Origin: Duganella rivi
GTDB lineage: Bacteria; Pseudomonadota; Gammaproteobacteria; Burkholderiales; Burkholderiaceae_D
DNA: 64,000 bases
Assembly: GCF_009857435.1 (NCBI RefSeq)
Contig: NZ_WWCK01000006.1
Span: 269,029-333,028, forward strand
Direction: 5' to 3'
Below the pieces are notes generated by a model, which had not been told where the DNA came from, ran no database searches, and was given only the letters and a program-made list of their open reading frames with translations. The position numbers and the translations under genes are program-made. Positions 34,996 to 42,681 of this stretch are shown here, piece after piece (position 1 is the stretch's first letter; each line of letters begins with the position of its first letter).

Positions 34996-35265
34996 TCAGC
35001 CTCCTGACAGTGCTTGCAAAATATAGACTTGGGAATGGGGCGCGAGCGCGTCGTCTAGCCGCTTGGGATCGCGGGCGCGCTGGCCGTCGATGAAAACCAC
35101 CACGTTCTCGCGCAAGCCACCCTGCTCGTCGAGCACGTAGCCGCGCAGCCGGGGATGATCGGCAAAGCAGGCATCAAGAGCACTGCGTAGATCGGCCGCC
35201 TGGGTCTCCACTTGCGGCACGGTCATGAAGCGTCCTAATTGTTGTGTAAATATCAGATGCGCCAT
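34996..35265 (-). CDS. MoaD/ThiS-family ubiquitin-like protein
   Basis: 89 residues ending in a Gly-Gly tail (ILQALSGG), the activation site of sulfur carriers and ubiquitin-like modifiers of the MoaD/ThiS family. The core (LRSALDACFADHPRLRGYVLDEQGGLRENVVVFIDGQR ... RLDDALAPHSQVYILQALSGG) fits the beta-grasp fold. The start MAHLIF at 35265 is chosen; an in-frame ATG at 35226 would remove the first beta strand. No MoaE, ThiF/MoeB or ThiG partner lies in the window, so a classical cofactor role cannot be shown. It is coupled to the propeller gene downstream. Confidence 0.85.
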   Translation of the reverse strand: MAHLIFTQQLGRFMTVPQVETQAADLRSALDACFADHPRLRGYVLDEQGGLRENVVVFIDGQRARDPKRLDDALAPHSQVYILQALSGG

Positions 35266-35325
35266 CTAATCGATTCTATGCCGATTACGGCTAAAATGAA
35301 ATCGCCGCAACCACCGGAGCTCTGC

Positions 35326-35631
35326 ATGTCGATTACGCCGCAAGAACTGGAATTACTGATGCAGGAAGTGGAGAAGGAAGACCCGATCGATTTCGCCGAT
35401 CTGCCGTTTGAAGAGGAAGACTTGCGCGGCCTGATCGCCAGCCACCTGTGCGAGATGGCCGATGCGATGGAGACCTTCAGCGATGAAGACAAGCACCTGA
35501 CGCTGCTGGCCGTCGCCGCCAAGCTGGTGCTGGAAAACCTGGTGCTCAATGTGCAACTGCTGAGACGGCACGGCGTGCCGCTCAGCGATACCACCGAGGC
35601 GCTATTGCAGCGCCTGCGCAAGCGCGATTAA
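35326..35631 (+). CDS. Small acidic helical protein of unknown function
   Basis: 101 residues from ATG 35326 with GGAG 7 bp upstream. It is highly acidic in the first half (LMQEVEKEDPIDFADLPFEEEDLRGLIASHLCEMADAMETFSDEDKHLTLLAVAAKL) and helical throughout, ending RRHGVPLSDTTEALLQRLRKRD. No signal or membrane segment, no family recognised. It diverges from the MoaD-like gene across 60 bp and shares its stop region with the opposing AhpD-like gene (TTAA overlap). Confidence 0.65.
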   Translation: MSITPQELELLMQEVEKEDPIDFADLPFEEEDLRGLIASHLCEMADAMETFSDEDKHLTLLAVAAKLVLENLVLNVQLLRRHGVPLSDTTEALLQRLRKRD

Positions 35632-36164
35632 TCAGCGGCAGGGAAATCCAGCTTGGTCACATTCACGCGGTTGAACAGATTGGTGAAGGTGATCGACGCC
35701 ACTGCCAGCAAGGTGTCAACGATTTGCGCATCGCTGTAGCCGGCTTGTTTCACTGCCAGCAGCACGTTTGCCGGCACGTCGCCGCTGGTGCTGACCACAG
35801 TGTGGACAAACGTCGCCAGCGCATCGATGCGGGCATCGCCAACGGCCTGGCCGTGACGCACGCCCTTGATGGCGTCTTTGCTGAGGCCGGCTTTACCGCC
35901 CATCAGGGTATGTGCGGCGAGGCAGTAATCGCAACCGGCATCCTGGCTGACGGCCAGTTTAATCACCTCAATTTCCTTCGCGCTCAAGCTGCTTTTACCG
36001 AGCGCGGCGTCCAAATTCAAGGCGGCTTCCAGCGCGACCGGGCTGTTATTGCCGATGGCGGCGTAAGCATTCGGCACCATGCCGATTGCACCTTTGATGG
36101 CGCCGAACAGTTGGGCAGCGTGGCCGGTGGCTTCCGAAACGGGTTGGTTGAACAAGCGGGACAT
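35628..36164 (-). CDS. Carboxymuconolactone decarboxylase / AhpD-like protein
   Basis: 178 residues from ATG 36164 with GAAAGGAAAC upstream. An earlier in-frame start would add a non-homologous arginine-poor lead. The AhpD-type redox core is present: SQDAGCDYCLAAHTLMG with Cys78, Cys81 and His85, plus a preceding glutamate. In the family this CxxC/His site gives peroxidase-linked disulfide chemistry, while true decarboxylases lack it. It diverges from an AraC-type regulator by 113 bp, a pairing found in many proteobacteria; the inducing ligand is unknown. Confidence 0.88.
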   Translation of the reverse strand: MSRLFNQPVSEATGHAAQLFGAIKGAIGMVPNAYAAIGNNSPVALEAALNLDAALGKSSLSAKEIEVIKLAVSQDAGCDYCLAAHTLMGGKAGLSKDAIKGVRHGQAVGDARIDALATFVHTVVSTSGDVPANVLLAVKQAGYSDAQIVDTLLAVASITFTNLFNRVNVTKLDFPAAD

Positions 36165-36277
36165 GATCTGTTTCCTTTCAAGGGTGAGTTGGTATGGAAG
36201 ACAGTGTAGGCCGATCGCCTGCACAGATGAATGCCTGAAATGCTCTATAATTTGCTCTATCGTCTCATTGGCAAACT

Positions 36278-37180
36278 ATGGATTCCCTCAGTCACCTGCT
36301 TTCGCTCTACCCCGTGCGCGCCGCGCTGGACGTGCGCTGCCGCTTTGGCGCGCCGTGGGTACTCGATCACGACGGCGCGCCGCGCGGCGTTGCGCCCTAC
36401 CATCTAATCGTGCACGGCGAGGCGCTGTGCGGCGATTTGGCGCTGCAAACCGGCGACATCATCGTCTTTCCGCACGGCAGCGCGCATCGTTTGCACATGG
36501 GCGATCCAGCCTTGGCCACGCCGCTCCATGGCGAGCCGGGCCTGCTGCGCTTTGAACGCAACGACGGCGACGGCCCGCAAACCGACATCCTGTGCGGCGA
36601 ATTCCATTTCGACAGCGACGGCAGCGACGGCTTGCTGGCCGCCCTGCCCGCCATGCTGGTGGTGCACACCGCCGGCCGGCCCGGCGCGCAAAGCCTGCGC
36701 CACCTGATGCGCATGCTGCAAGAAGAAGCCGAAACGCCGCGTGCCGGTTCCGAAGCCATCATTCGCCAACTGGCGTCGGCGCTGTTCGCGCTGCTGATCC
36801 GCACGTGGCTGGAACAGGCGCTGGCAACGCCCGGGCTGTTCGGCGTCATGGCTGAGCGTCGTCTGCAAGCGGCGCTCAACGGCATGCTGGCCGCACCGGA
36901 AAAGCCGTGGACTTTGGAAGAATTGGCCAACGCCAGCCATATGTCGCGCGCTACCTTCGCCCGCCTGTTCAAGCAAGCGGCCAACGCCACCCCGGCCGAG
37001 GTGCTGACGCAGCTGCGCATGGCGCGCGCCGCCCGCCTGCTGGACGAAGGCCGCTCCGCCGGCGTTGTGGGCGAAGCGGTCGGCTACCAGTCCGAAGCCG
37101 CCTTCAACCGCGCCTTCAAGCGGCAATACGGCGTCGGCCCGGGCGCGTACCGCAAAGGCGGCAACCGCACGGTCGCGTGA
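36278..37180 (+). CDS. AraC-family transcriptional regulator with N-terminal cupin
   Basis: 300 residues. The N-terminal cupin-like sensory half (HLIVHGEALCGDLALQTGDIIVFPHGSAHRLHMGD) is followed by a double AraC helix-turn-helix: WTLEELANASHMSRATFARLFKQAANATPAEVLTQLRMARAARLL and VVGEAVGYQSEAAFNRAFKRQYGVGPGAYRKGG. It probably regulates the divergent AhpD-like gene. The effector is not recognisable. Confidence 0.9.
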   Translation: MDSLSHLLSLYPVRAALDVRCRFGAPWVLDHDGAPRGVAPYHLIVHGEALCGDLALQTGDIIVFPHGSAHRLHMGDPALATPLHGEPGLLRFERNDGDGPQTDILCGEFHFDSDGSDGLLAALPAMLVVHTAGRPGAQSLRHLMRMLQEEAETPRAGSEAIIRQLASALFALLIRTWLEQALATPGLFGVMAERRLQAALNGMLAAPEKPWTLEELANASHMSRATFARLFKQAANATPAEVLTQLRMARAARLLDEGRSAGVVGEAVGYQSEAAFNRAFKRQYGVGPGAYRKGGNRTVA

Positions 37181-37251
37181 CAATTGGTGATTTTTCAAAG
37201 TTCTGTTTATGTAAAAATTTAACCTCTACCCAACTATGCAACAAGGTAAAC

Positions 37252-38664
37252 ATGGCAACCATTAACATCAACCTGCGCTCCAACATCACCACACCCTTCG
37301 CCAATGCCGGCGCAGGAATCGACAAGTTCATCAGCACCCGTTACGCTTTTGATGTGGCGCATGCCAGCTACACTACCGGCGTTCTGGATGGCAGCACCAT
37401 GACCATCAGCTATCCCGACGGCGCCATCAACAAATTCAGCGGCGTAACGTTGGCCAATCCCAATGCCTTCAGCGGCTCGGCCAGCGCCACGCAGCAAACC
37501 ATTCAGCAAGCCAGCGGCGCGATCACGATTCAGGGCACGCTCAACTACCACTACGACTATGGCGCCAACGGCGTGGTCTTGGCCGGCATCGGGGAAAGCA
37601 TCCAGAGCGCCAGCTACCACACCAAGCTCGCCGATGGACAGGACTACACGGTCACGCTGCAAGGCGCAGTCTCGGTGCCGCAGAGCGGCAACTACTCCGG
37701 CACTCTCACCTCGATGACAGCCAGCAGCCAAGGCGCCAGCAGCACGCTGTCCGGCAATTTCAGCGTGCAGGGCAACGCCGCCAGTGTCGGCCCGGGCTTG
37801 AGCAGCACCGTGCTGTCCGGCAAGCTGGATTCGATCTCCGAAACCTATGGCGACGGCAGCAGCTTCTCTGCCACCGGCCTCGGCCTGCAAATCAGCGGCA
37901 GCACCGTTCTCGGCAAGGCCCTGTTGGAAAACGGCAACAATTTCTCTGGCGATGACACTATCAATGTGACGCTGCCCGCCACCTTGTCCACGCCATGGAA
38001 ACTGGCCAGCGGCGCGGGCAACGACAAGATCGTGATCAAAGGCGGCGGCAATGGCTTATCGGTCGATGCCGGCATCGGCAATGACGTCATCACGCTGAGC
38101 GACAGCAACCACACCGTGGACGGCGGCGCCGGCATCGATACCGCCGTATTCGGCGGCGCGCGCGCAGCCTATACCATCGCCAAGACTGCCGACGGCTACA
38201 GCGTGAAAAGCAGCGCCGGCACCGATACGCTGGTAGGCGTAGAGCGCGTGCAATTCAGCGACAGCACCATGGCGCTGGACATCAGCGGCAACGGCGGCCA
38301 GGTCTACCGCCTGTACCAAGCCGCGTTCAACCGCGTGCCCGATGCCGGTGGCCTCGGCTACTGGATCAAGTCGATGGACAGCGGCATGTCGCTGGACAGC
38401 ATCGCCGGCCAGTTTACCCAGAGCGGCGAGTTCCAGGCCATGTATGGCGCCACGCCAAGCAACGGCGACTTCCTGGACAAGCTGTATCACAACGTGCTGC
38501 ACCGCGGCGGCGATGCAGGCGGCACCAAATATTGGCTCGACATACTGGACACCCACGCCCTGACGCAAGCGCAAGTGCTGGCCTTCTTTGGCGAGAGCCC
38601 CGAAAACCAGGCCGCGCTGATCGGCAGCATCGGCAACGGCTTCACCTTCACGCCGTTCGGCTAA
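37252..38664 (+). CDS. DUF4214 protein with haemolysin-type repeats
   Basis: 470 residues from ATG 37252. The preceding open frame belongs to the AraC gene. No classical signal peptide is seen. Residues about 225-310 carry glycine/aspartate nonapeptide-like turns (GAGNDKIVIKGGGN, DAGIGNDVITLSDS, VDGGAGIDTAVF) typical of calcium-binding RTX regions. Residues about 340-470 carry two DUF4214 modules (VYRLYQAAFNRVPDAGGLGYWIKSMDSG ... LYHNVLHRGGDAGGTKYWLDIL). Such proteins are often exported by type I secretion. No ABC/HlyD exporter genes lie nearby in this window. A cell-surface role is inference. Its last 4 bp overlap the ferredoxin gene. Confidence 0.82.
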   Translation: MATININLRSNITTPFANAGAGIDKFISTRYAFDVAHASYTTGVLDGSTMTISYPDGAINKFSGVTLANPNAFSGSASATQQTIQQASGAITIQGTLNYHYDYGANGVVLAGIGESIQSASYHTKLADGQDYTVTLQGAVSVPQSGNYSGTLTSMTASSQGASSTLSGNFSVQGNAASVGPGLSSTVLSGKLDSISETYGDGSSFSATGLGLQISGSTVLGKALLENGNNFSGDDTINVTLPATLSTPWKLASGAGNDKIVIKGGGNGLSVDAGIGNDVITLSDSNHTVDGGAGIDTAVFGGARAAYTIAKTADGYSVKSSAGTDTLVGVERVQFSDSTMALDISGNGGQVYRLYQAAFNRVPDAGGLGYWIKSMDSGMSLDSIAGQFTQSGEFQAMYGATPSNGDFLDKLYHNVLHRGGDAGGTKYWLDILDTHALTQAQVLAFFGESPENQAALIGSIGNGFTFTPFG

Positions 38665-38939
38665 AAGGTGCTGGCGGCCGGTGCTTCGATCACGAGGTCG
38701 GAAGTGGCGATGGCGACGCAAGGCAGAATATAGCCCTCGCGCTTTTCATCGAGGCTGAGGCCCGGCCACGCAATCTTGTAGCGCACCGCGCCGCTGGTGG
38801 ACAGGCAGATGCAGGTACGGCAGGTGCCGTTGCGGCAGGAACTGGGCAGGCGGATACCGGCCTGCTCGGCCGCTTCCAGCACCGTGTCCGGTGCGTCCGC
38901 GTCAAACTGCCATCCCTGCCCTGCCAGCGTAATCTTCAT
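38661..38939 (-). CDS. Plant-type [2Fe-2S] ferredoxin
   Basis: 92 residues. The cluster ligands are Cys35, Cys40, Cys43 (SSCRNGTCRTC) and Cys74 (ILPCVA), the plant-type CX4CX2C...C pattern. The fold segments LEAAEQAGIRLPSSC match small electron-transfer ferredoxins. It is a stand-alone domain with no fused reductase. It could serve the nearby Rieske oxygenase or another oxygenase; no direct link is visible. It lies 33 bp after the chemoreceptor gene on the same strand. Confidence 0.9.
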   Translation of the reverse strand: MKITLAGQGWQFDADAPDTVLEAAEQAGIRLPSSCRNGTCRTCICLSTSGAVRYKIAWPGLSLDEKREGYILPCVAIATSDLVIEAPAASTF

Positions 38940-38972
38940 GTGCCACGTCGCTTCATCAAAAGCGACATGGTA

Positions 38973-40634
38973 TCAGCCATGCAGTTGCAGCCGCTTTTTC
39001 TCGGCGACCGGTGGCGTTGAACGCGGCGGTGGCGGGCGCTTGAGTCCCGCGCTGGCCGCATGCTGCAACTTGAATACCGCCATCGCCTGCGACACGCAGC
39101 GCGTCTGCTGCGCCAGATTGCCGGCTGCCGCAGCCGCCTGCTCCACCAGTGCCGCATTCTGCTGAGTGATGTCGTCAATATTGATGACGGCTTGATTCAC
39201 CTGCCCGATGCCGTTGCTCTGTTCACGAGTGGAGTCGGAAATCTCTCCCATTACTTTCGACACGCGGCACACGGACTCAATCACTTCGTTCATGGTGACG
39301 CCGGCGCTGTTGGTCAGCAGCGTACCTGCCTGCACCTTCTCGATCGAGGTATCGATCAAAGCCTTGATCTCCTTGGCAGCTGTGGCCGAGCGCTGCGCCA
39401 GTCCGCGCACCTCGGTTGCCACCACCGCAAAGCCGCGGCCCTGCTCGCCGGCGCGCGCCGCTTCCACTGCCGCGTTCAAAGCCAGAATATTGGTCTGGAA
39501 AGCGATACCGTCGATCAAGCCGATAATGTCCAGGATCTTGTTGGACGAGGCGCTGATATCGCCCATAGTGGTCACCACTTGCGACACGATGCTGCCGCCC
39601 TGCGTCGCCACTTCGCGCGCGCGTTCGGCCAGCTCGTTGGCGCTGGCGACGTTGGATGCGCTCTGCTGTACCGTCGCCGTCAATTGCTCCATGCTGGACG
39701 CGGTCTGCTGCAAGCTCGATGCCTGCGATTCCGTGCGGCCCGACAAATCCATATTCCCATCCGCGATTTCATCGGTGGCCACCGAAATCTCATCGAAGTT
39801 GGCGCGCACATCGCCAATGATGCTATGCAGGTTGATATTGGTCTGCCGCAGCGCCGCCAATAACTGGCCAACTTCATCCTCTCGCTGAATATCAATCGTC
39901 GAGGTGAGATCGCCGCCCGCCATCATGCGCGCGCAGCGCGTCGCTTGCCGCAACGGCAGCGCCACGTTCACGTACAGGTTGCGGCCAAATGCCAGCATGC
40001 CGGCCATGGCGATAATCGCCGCGCCACCGAGCCAGTTATGCGCCTTGGCGATCGACTCGCTATCCATCGCCAGCAGTGTCACCGCGAGGATCGCCAGCAC
40101 GCCGAACAGCAGCGTGGTGGCGGCGGCAATCTGCGCCGGCAGCGACGCGCGGGTTAGCTGGCGCAAGCGTGCCGCGATACCGGTCGATACCGCGCGCCCA
40201 TTCACGATGCGCAGATTGCGTGGATTGCCGGCTTTGAATTCGCGGTACAGCGCATCCGCCGCGCGCACCTGCTCGCGCGACGGCTTGGTGCGCACCGACA
40301 GGAAGCCGACCTGCTTGCCGTTCTCGATCACCGGCGTGACATTCGCCAGCACCCAATAGAAGTCGCCGTTCTTGCAGCGGTTCTTCACCAGCCCAGTCCA
40401 CGGCATGCCGCCCTTGATGGTGCTCCACAAATCCGCAAACGCTTCCACCGGCATGTCGGGATGGCGCACGATGTTTTGCGGTGCGCCCATCAACTCTTCT
40501 TCCGTGAATCCGCTGACTTCAATGAAGTAAGGATTGGCGTAGTTGATATTGCCCTGTAAGTCAGTGCTGGAGACGATGGTCTTGCCGTCCTCCATCACAT
40601 ATTCGTTTTGGGTGACTGGTGAATTCAAGCGCAT
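38973..40634 (-). CDS. PAS-domain methyl-accepting chemotaxis protein (Aer-like)
   Basis: 553 residues. An N-terminal PAS domain (GNINYANPYFIEVSGFTEEELMGAPQNIVRHPDMPVEAFADLW) precedes two membrane helices near 175-215, a HAMP-like linker, and a full methyl-accepting signalling domain (VVATEVRGLAQRSATAAKEIKALI, with ALVEQAAAAAGNLAQQT toward the end). The Asn/His-rich PAS start NIVRHPDMP is characteristic of Aer-type aerotaxis receptors that bind FAD. It signals energy or redox state to CheA. AAAGGAG lies 5 bp before its ATG. Confidence 0.9.
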   Translation of the reverse strand: MRLNSPVTQNEYVMEDGKTIVSSTDLQGNINYANPYFIEVSGFTEEELMGAPQNIVRHPDMPVEAFADLWSTIKGGMPWTGLVKNRCKNGDFYWVLANVTPVIENGKQVGFLSVRTKPSREQVRAADALYREFKAGNPRNLRIVNGRAVSTGIAARLRQLTRASLPAQIAAATTLLFGVLAILAVTLLAMDSESIAKAHNWLGGAAIIAMAGMLAFGRNLYVNVALPLRQATRCARMMAGGDLTSTIDIQREDEVGQLLAALRQTNINLHSIIGDVRANFDEISVATDEIADGNMDLSGRTESQASSLQQTASSMEQLTATVQQSASNVASANELAERAREVATQGGSIVSQVVTTMGDISASSNKILDIIGLIDGIAFQTNILALNAAVEAARAGEQGRGFAVVATEVRGLAQRSATAAKEIKALIDTSIEKVQAGTLLTNSAGVTMNEVIESVCRVSKVMGEISDSTREQSNGIGQVNQAVINIDDITQQNAALVEQAAAAAGNLAQQTRCVSQAMAVFKLQHAASAGLKRPPPPRSTPPVAEKKRLQLHG

Positions 40635-40732
40635 GACTGCTCCTTTGGAAGAGAGATCTCTGCGCAGAATAAAATTATTTTCGATGCTACAAATTCACCA
40701 ATTGTCGCAATTTGCGGCGAATACAACAAATA

Positions 40733-41614
40733 TTAATCTGGTTTGAAGTTCTGGCCCAAAGACATTGGTTTATTCAACAAGATTGTTTGCGGATTGCGGC
40801 AGATCAGCACTAGCACCACGATAGTGGCAACATACGGCAGCATCGATAAAAACTCCGATGGAATCGCCAGCCCCATACCCTGACCGTGGAACTGCAACAC
40901 CGTCACGCCGCCGAACAAGTAAGCGCCGATCAACACGCCGCGCGGCTTCCACGTTGCGAACACCACTTGCGCCAATGCGATCCAGCCGCGTCCTGCGGTC
41001 ATGCCTTCGACCCACATCGGCGTCAGCGCCAGCGATAAGTAAGCACCGCCCAAGCCGGCCATGGCGCCGCCAAACAGCACCGTGCCGTAGCGCAGGCCGA
41101 TCACCGGGAAGCCAATCGCATGCGCACTATGCGGCGACTCACCGACCGCGCGGATGATGAGGCCAAGCCGCGTGCGCGCCAGCATCCAGCCGATCAGCAC
41201 TACCAGCGCAATCGAGAAATACACCATGCCGTCAAAGCCGAACAGGATAGGCATGCGCTCCACGGTCTGTCCAACGTAGCTGCGGCCGAGGAAGGCCGAC
41301 ACGCCGATACCGAACAAGGTCAGTGCAAGGCCGGTGGCAACCTGATTGGTTTGCAGCGTCAGCACCAGGAAGCCAAACACCAACGCCATCAACATACCCG
41401 CCGCCATGGCCGCCATCAAGCCAATGGCCATGCTGCCGGTGCTCAGCGTTGCGCCGAAGCCGACTACTGCGCCGACCAGCATCATGCCTTCTAGTCCCAG
41501 ATTGAGAACGCCGGAACGCTCGGTCACCAGCTCGCCCATCGAGGCCACCACCAGAGGCGTGGCCGCACCTGCGGTACTGGCGAGGAAGGCGATCAACAAT
41601 TCATTGGTCATCAT
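40733..41614 (-). CDS. BMP-type ABC transporter permease, second subunit
   Basis: 293 residues, eight to nine hydrophobic segments, with a family-typical core (NLGLEGMMLVGAVVGFGATLSTGS ... GESPHSAHAIGFPVIGLRYGTVLFGGAMAGLGGAYLSLA ... GRGWIALAQVVFATWKPRGVLIGAYLFGG). This is the BPD_transp_2 membrane protein of the purine/nucleoside uptake systems (NupQ-like). It overlaps the first permease by ATGA. Its substrate is deduced from the neighbouring BMP binding protein and Tsx-like channel. Confidence 0.9.
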   Translation of the reverse strand: MMTNELLIAFLASTAGAATPLVVASMGELVTERSGVLNLGLEGMMLVGAVVGFGATLSTGSMAIGLMAAMAAGMLMALVFGFLVLTLQTNQVATGLALTLFGIGVSAFLGRSYVGQTVERMPILFGFDGMVYFSIALVVLIGWMLARTRLGLIIRAVGESPHSAHAIGFPVIGLRYGTVLFGGAMAGLGGAYLSLALTPMWVEGMTAGRGWIALAQVVFATWKPRGVLIGAYLFGGVTVLQFHGQGMGLAIPSEFLSMLPYVATIVVLVLICRNPQTILLNKPMSLGQNFKPD

Positions 41615-42681
41615 GCGTATACCTCCCGCTTGTGCGGCTTGAAGCGATAGTGGATGAACAGGTCAGCAGCCAGCAGGTAAAACAGCAGCAAGCCCTGGAA
41701 GATGCCGGTAATGGCGGACGGCGCTTGCAATTCAATCTGCGCGGTCTCGCCGCCGATATAAAGCAGCGACATCAGAATCGCCGACAGCACTACGCCCAGC
41801 GGATGCAAGCGCCCGACGTAAGCCACGATGATCGCCGCGAAGCCATAGCCCGGCGAGACAGACGGCTGCAACTGTCCCAGCGGCCCCGCCACTTCGCCCA
41901 CGCCGGCAATGCCGGACAGCGCACCGCTGACCATAAACGCCAGCCACACGTTGCGCGGCTCACTAAAGCCCGCATACAGCGCGGCAGCAGGCGCCATGCC
42001 GCTAACCTGCATGCGATAGCCGGCAAACGTATGCTTGCAGAAGAACCACGCCGCACCAGCCGCCAGCAGCGACAAGATGAAAGCCGCGTTCACGCGCAGG
42101 CCTTCCACCAGCAGCGGCAGCGTGGCCGAATCGCTGAACATTTTCGATTGCGGGAAATTGAAACCGGCCGGATCGCGCATCGGCCCGTGCACCAGGTAGC
42201 TCAGCAAGTGATACGCCACGTACACCAGCATCAGGCTGACGAGAATCTCGCTGGTGTTGAAGCGCGTGCGCAGCACCGCCGGTATCGCCGCCCACAGCAT
42301 GCCGCCGATGGCGCCGGCCAGCACCATCAAGGGCAGGACCCACCACGCTTGCACTTCATCGAAGTACAGCGCCACCGCGCCGGCGGTGATCGCGCCGATG
42401 GTCAGCTGGCCGTCCGCGCCGATGTTGTTGACGTTGGCGCGGAAGCCGATCGCCAGGCCAACGCCGCACAGGATCAGCGGGGTGGCCTTGAGCAGCAGCT
42501 CGCCCACGCCATACGCAGTCGTCCATGGCTTGACGAAGTAGACGTAGAAAGCATGCACCGGCTCCTGCCCGATGAAGAAGAACAGCATGGAGCCGGTAAT
42601 CAGCATCGCCATCGCCGCAATCAAGGGCGATGCCAGCATCATGCGGCGCGAGGGTTCGGGACGTCGTTCAAGCCGAGACAT
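41611..42681 (-). CDS. BMP-type ABC transporter permease, first subunit
   Basis: 356 residues with an N-terminal cytoplasmic stretch and about nine membrane helices. The core GVGLAIGFRANVNNIGADGQLTIGAITAGAVAL and PGYGFAAIIVAYVGRLHPLGVVLSAILMSLLY fit NupP-like permeases of nucleoside/purine ABC importers. It overlaps the ATPase gene by 14 bp and the second permease by ATGA. GGAG lies 8 bp upstream of its ATG inside the ATPase reading frame. Confidence 0.9.
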   Translation of the reverse strand: MSRLERRPEPSRRMMLASPLIAAMAMLITGSMLFFFIGQEPVHAFYVYFVKPWTTAYGVGELLLKATPLILCGVGLAIGFRANVNNIGADGQLTIGAITAGAVALYFDEVQAWWVLPLMVLAGAIGGMLWAAIPAVLRTRFNTSEILVSLMLVYVAYHLLSYLVHGPMRDPAGFNFPQSKMFSDSATLPLLVEGLRVNAAFILSLLAAGAAWFFCKHTFAGYRMQVSGMAPAAALYAGFSEPRNVWLAFMVSGALSGIAGVGEVAGPLGQLQPSVSPGYGFAAIIVAYVGRLHPLGVVLSAILMSLLYIGGETAQIELQAPSAITGIFQGLLLFYLLAADLFIHYRFKPHKREVYA

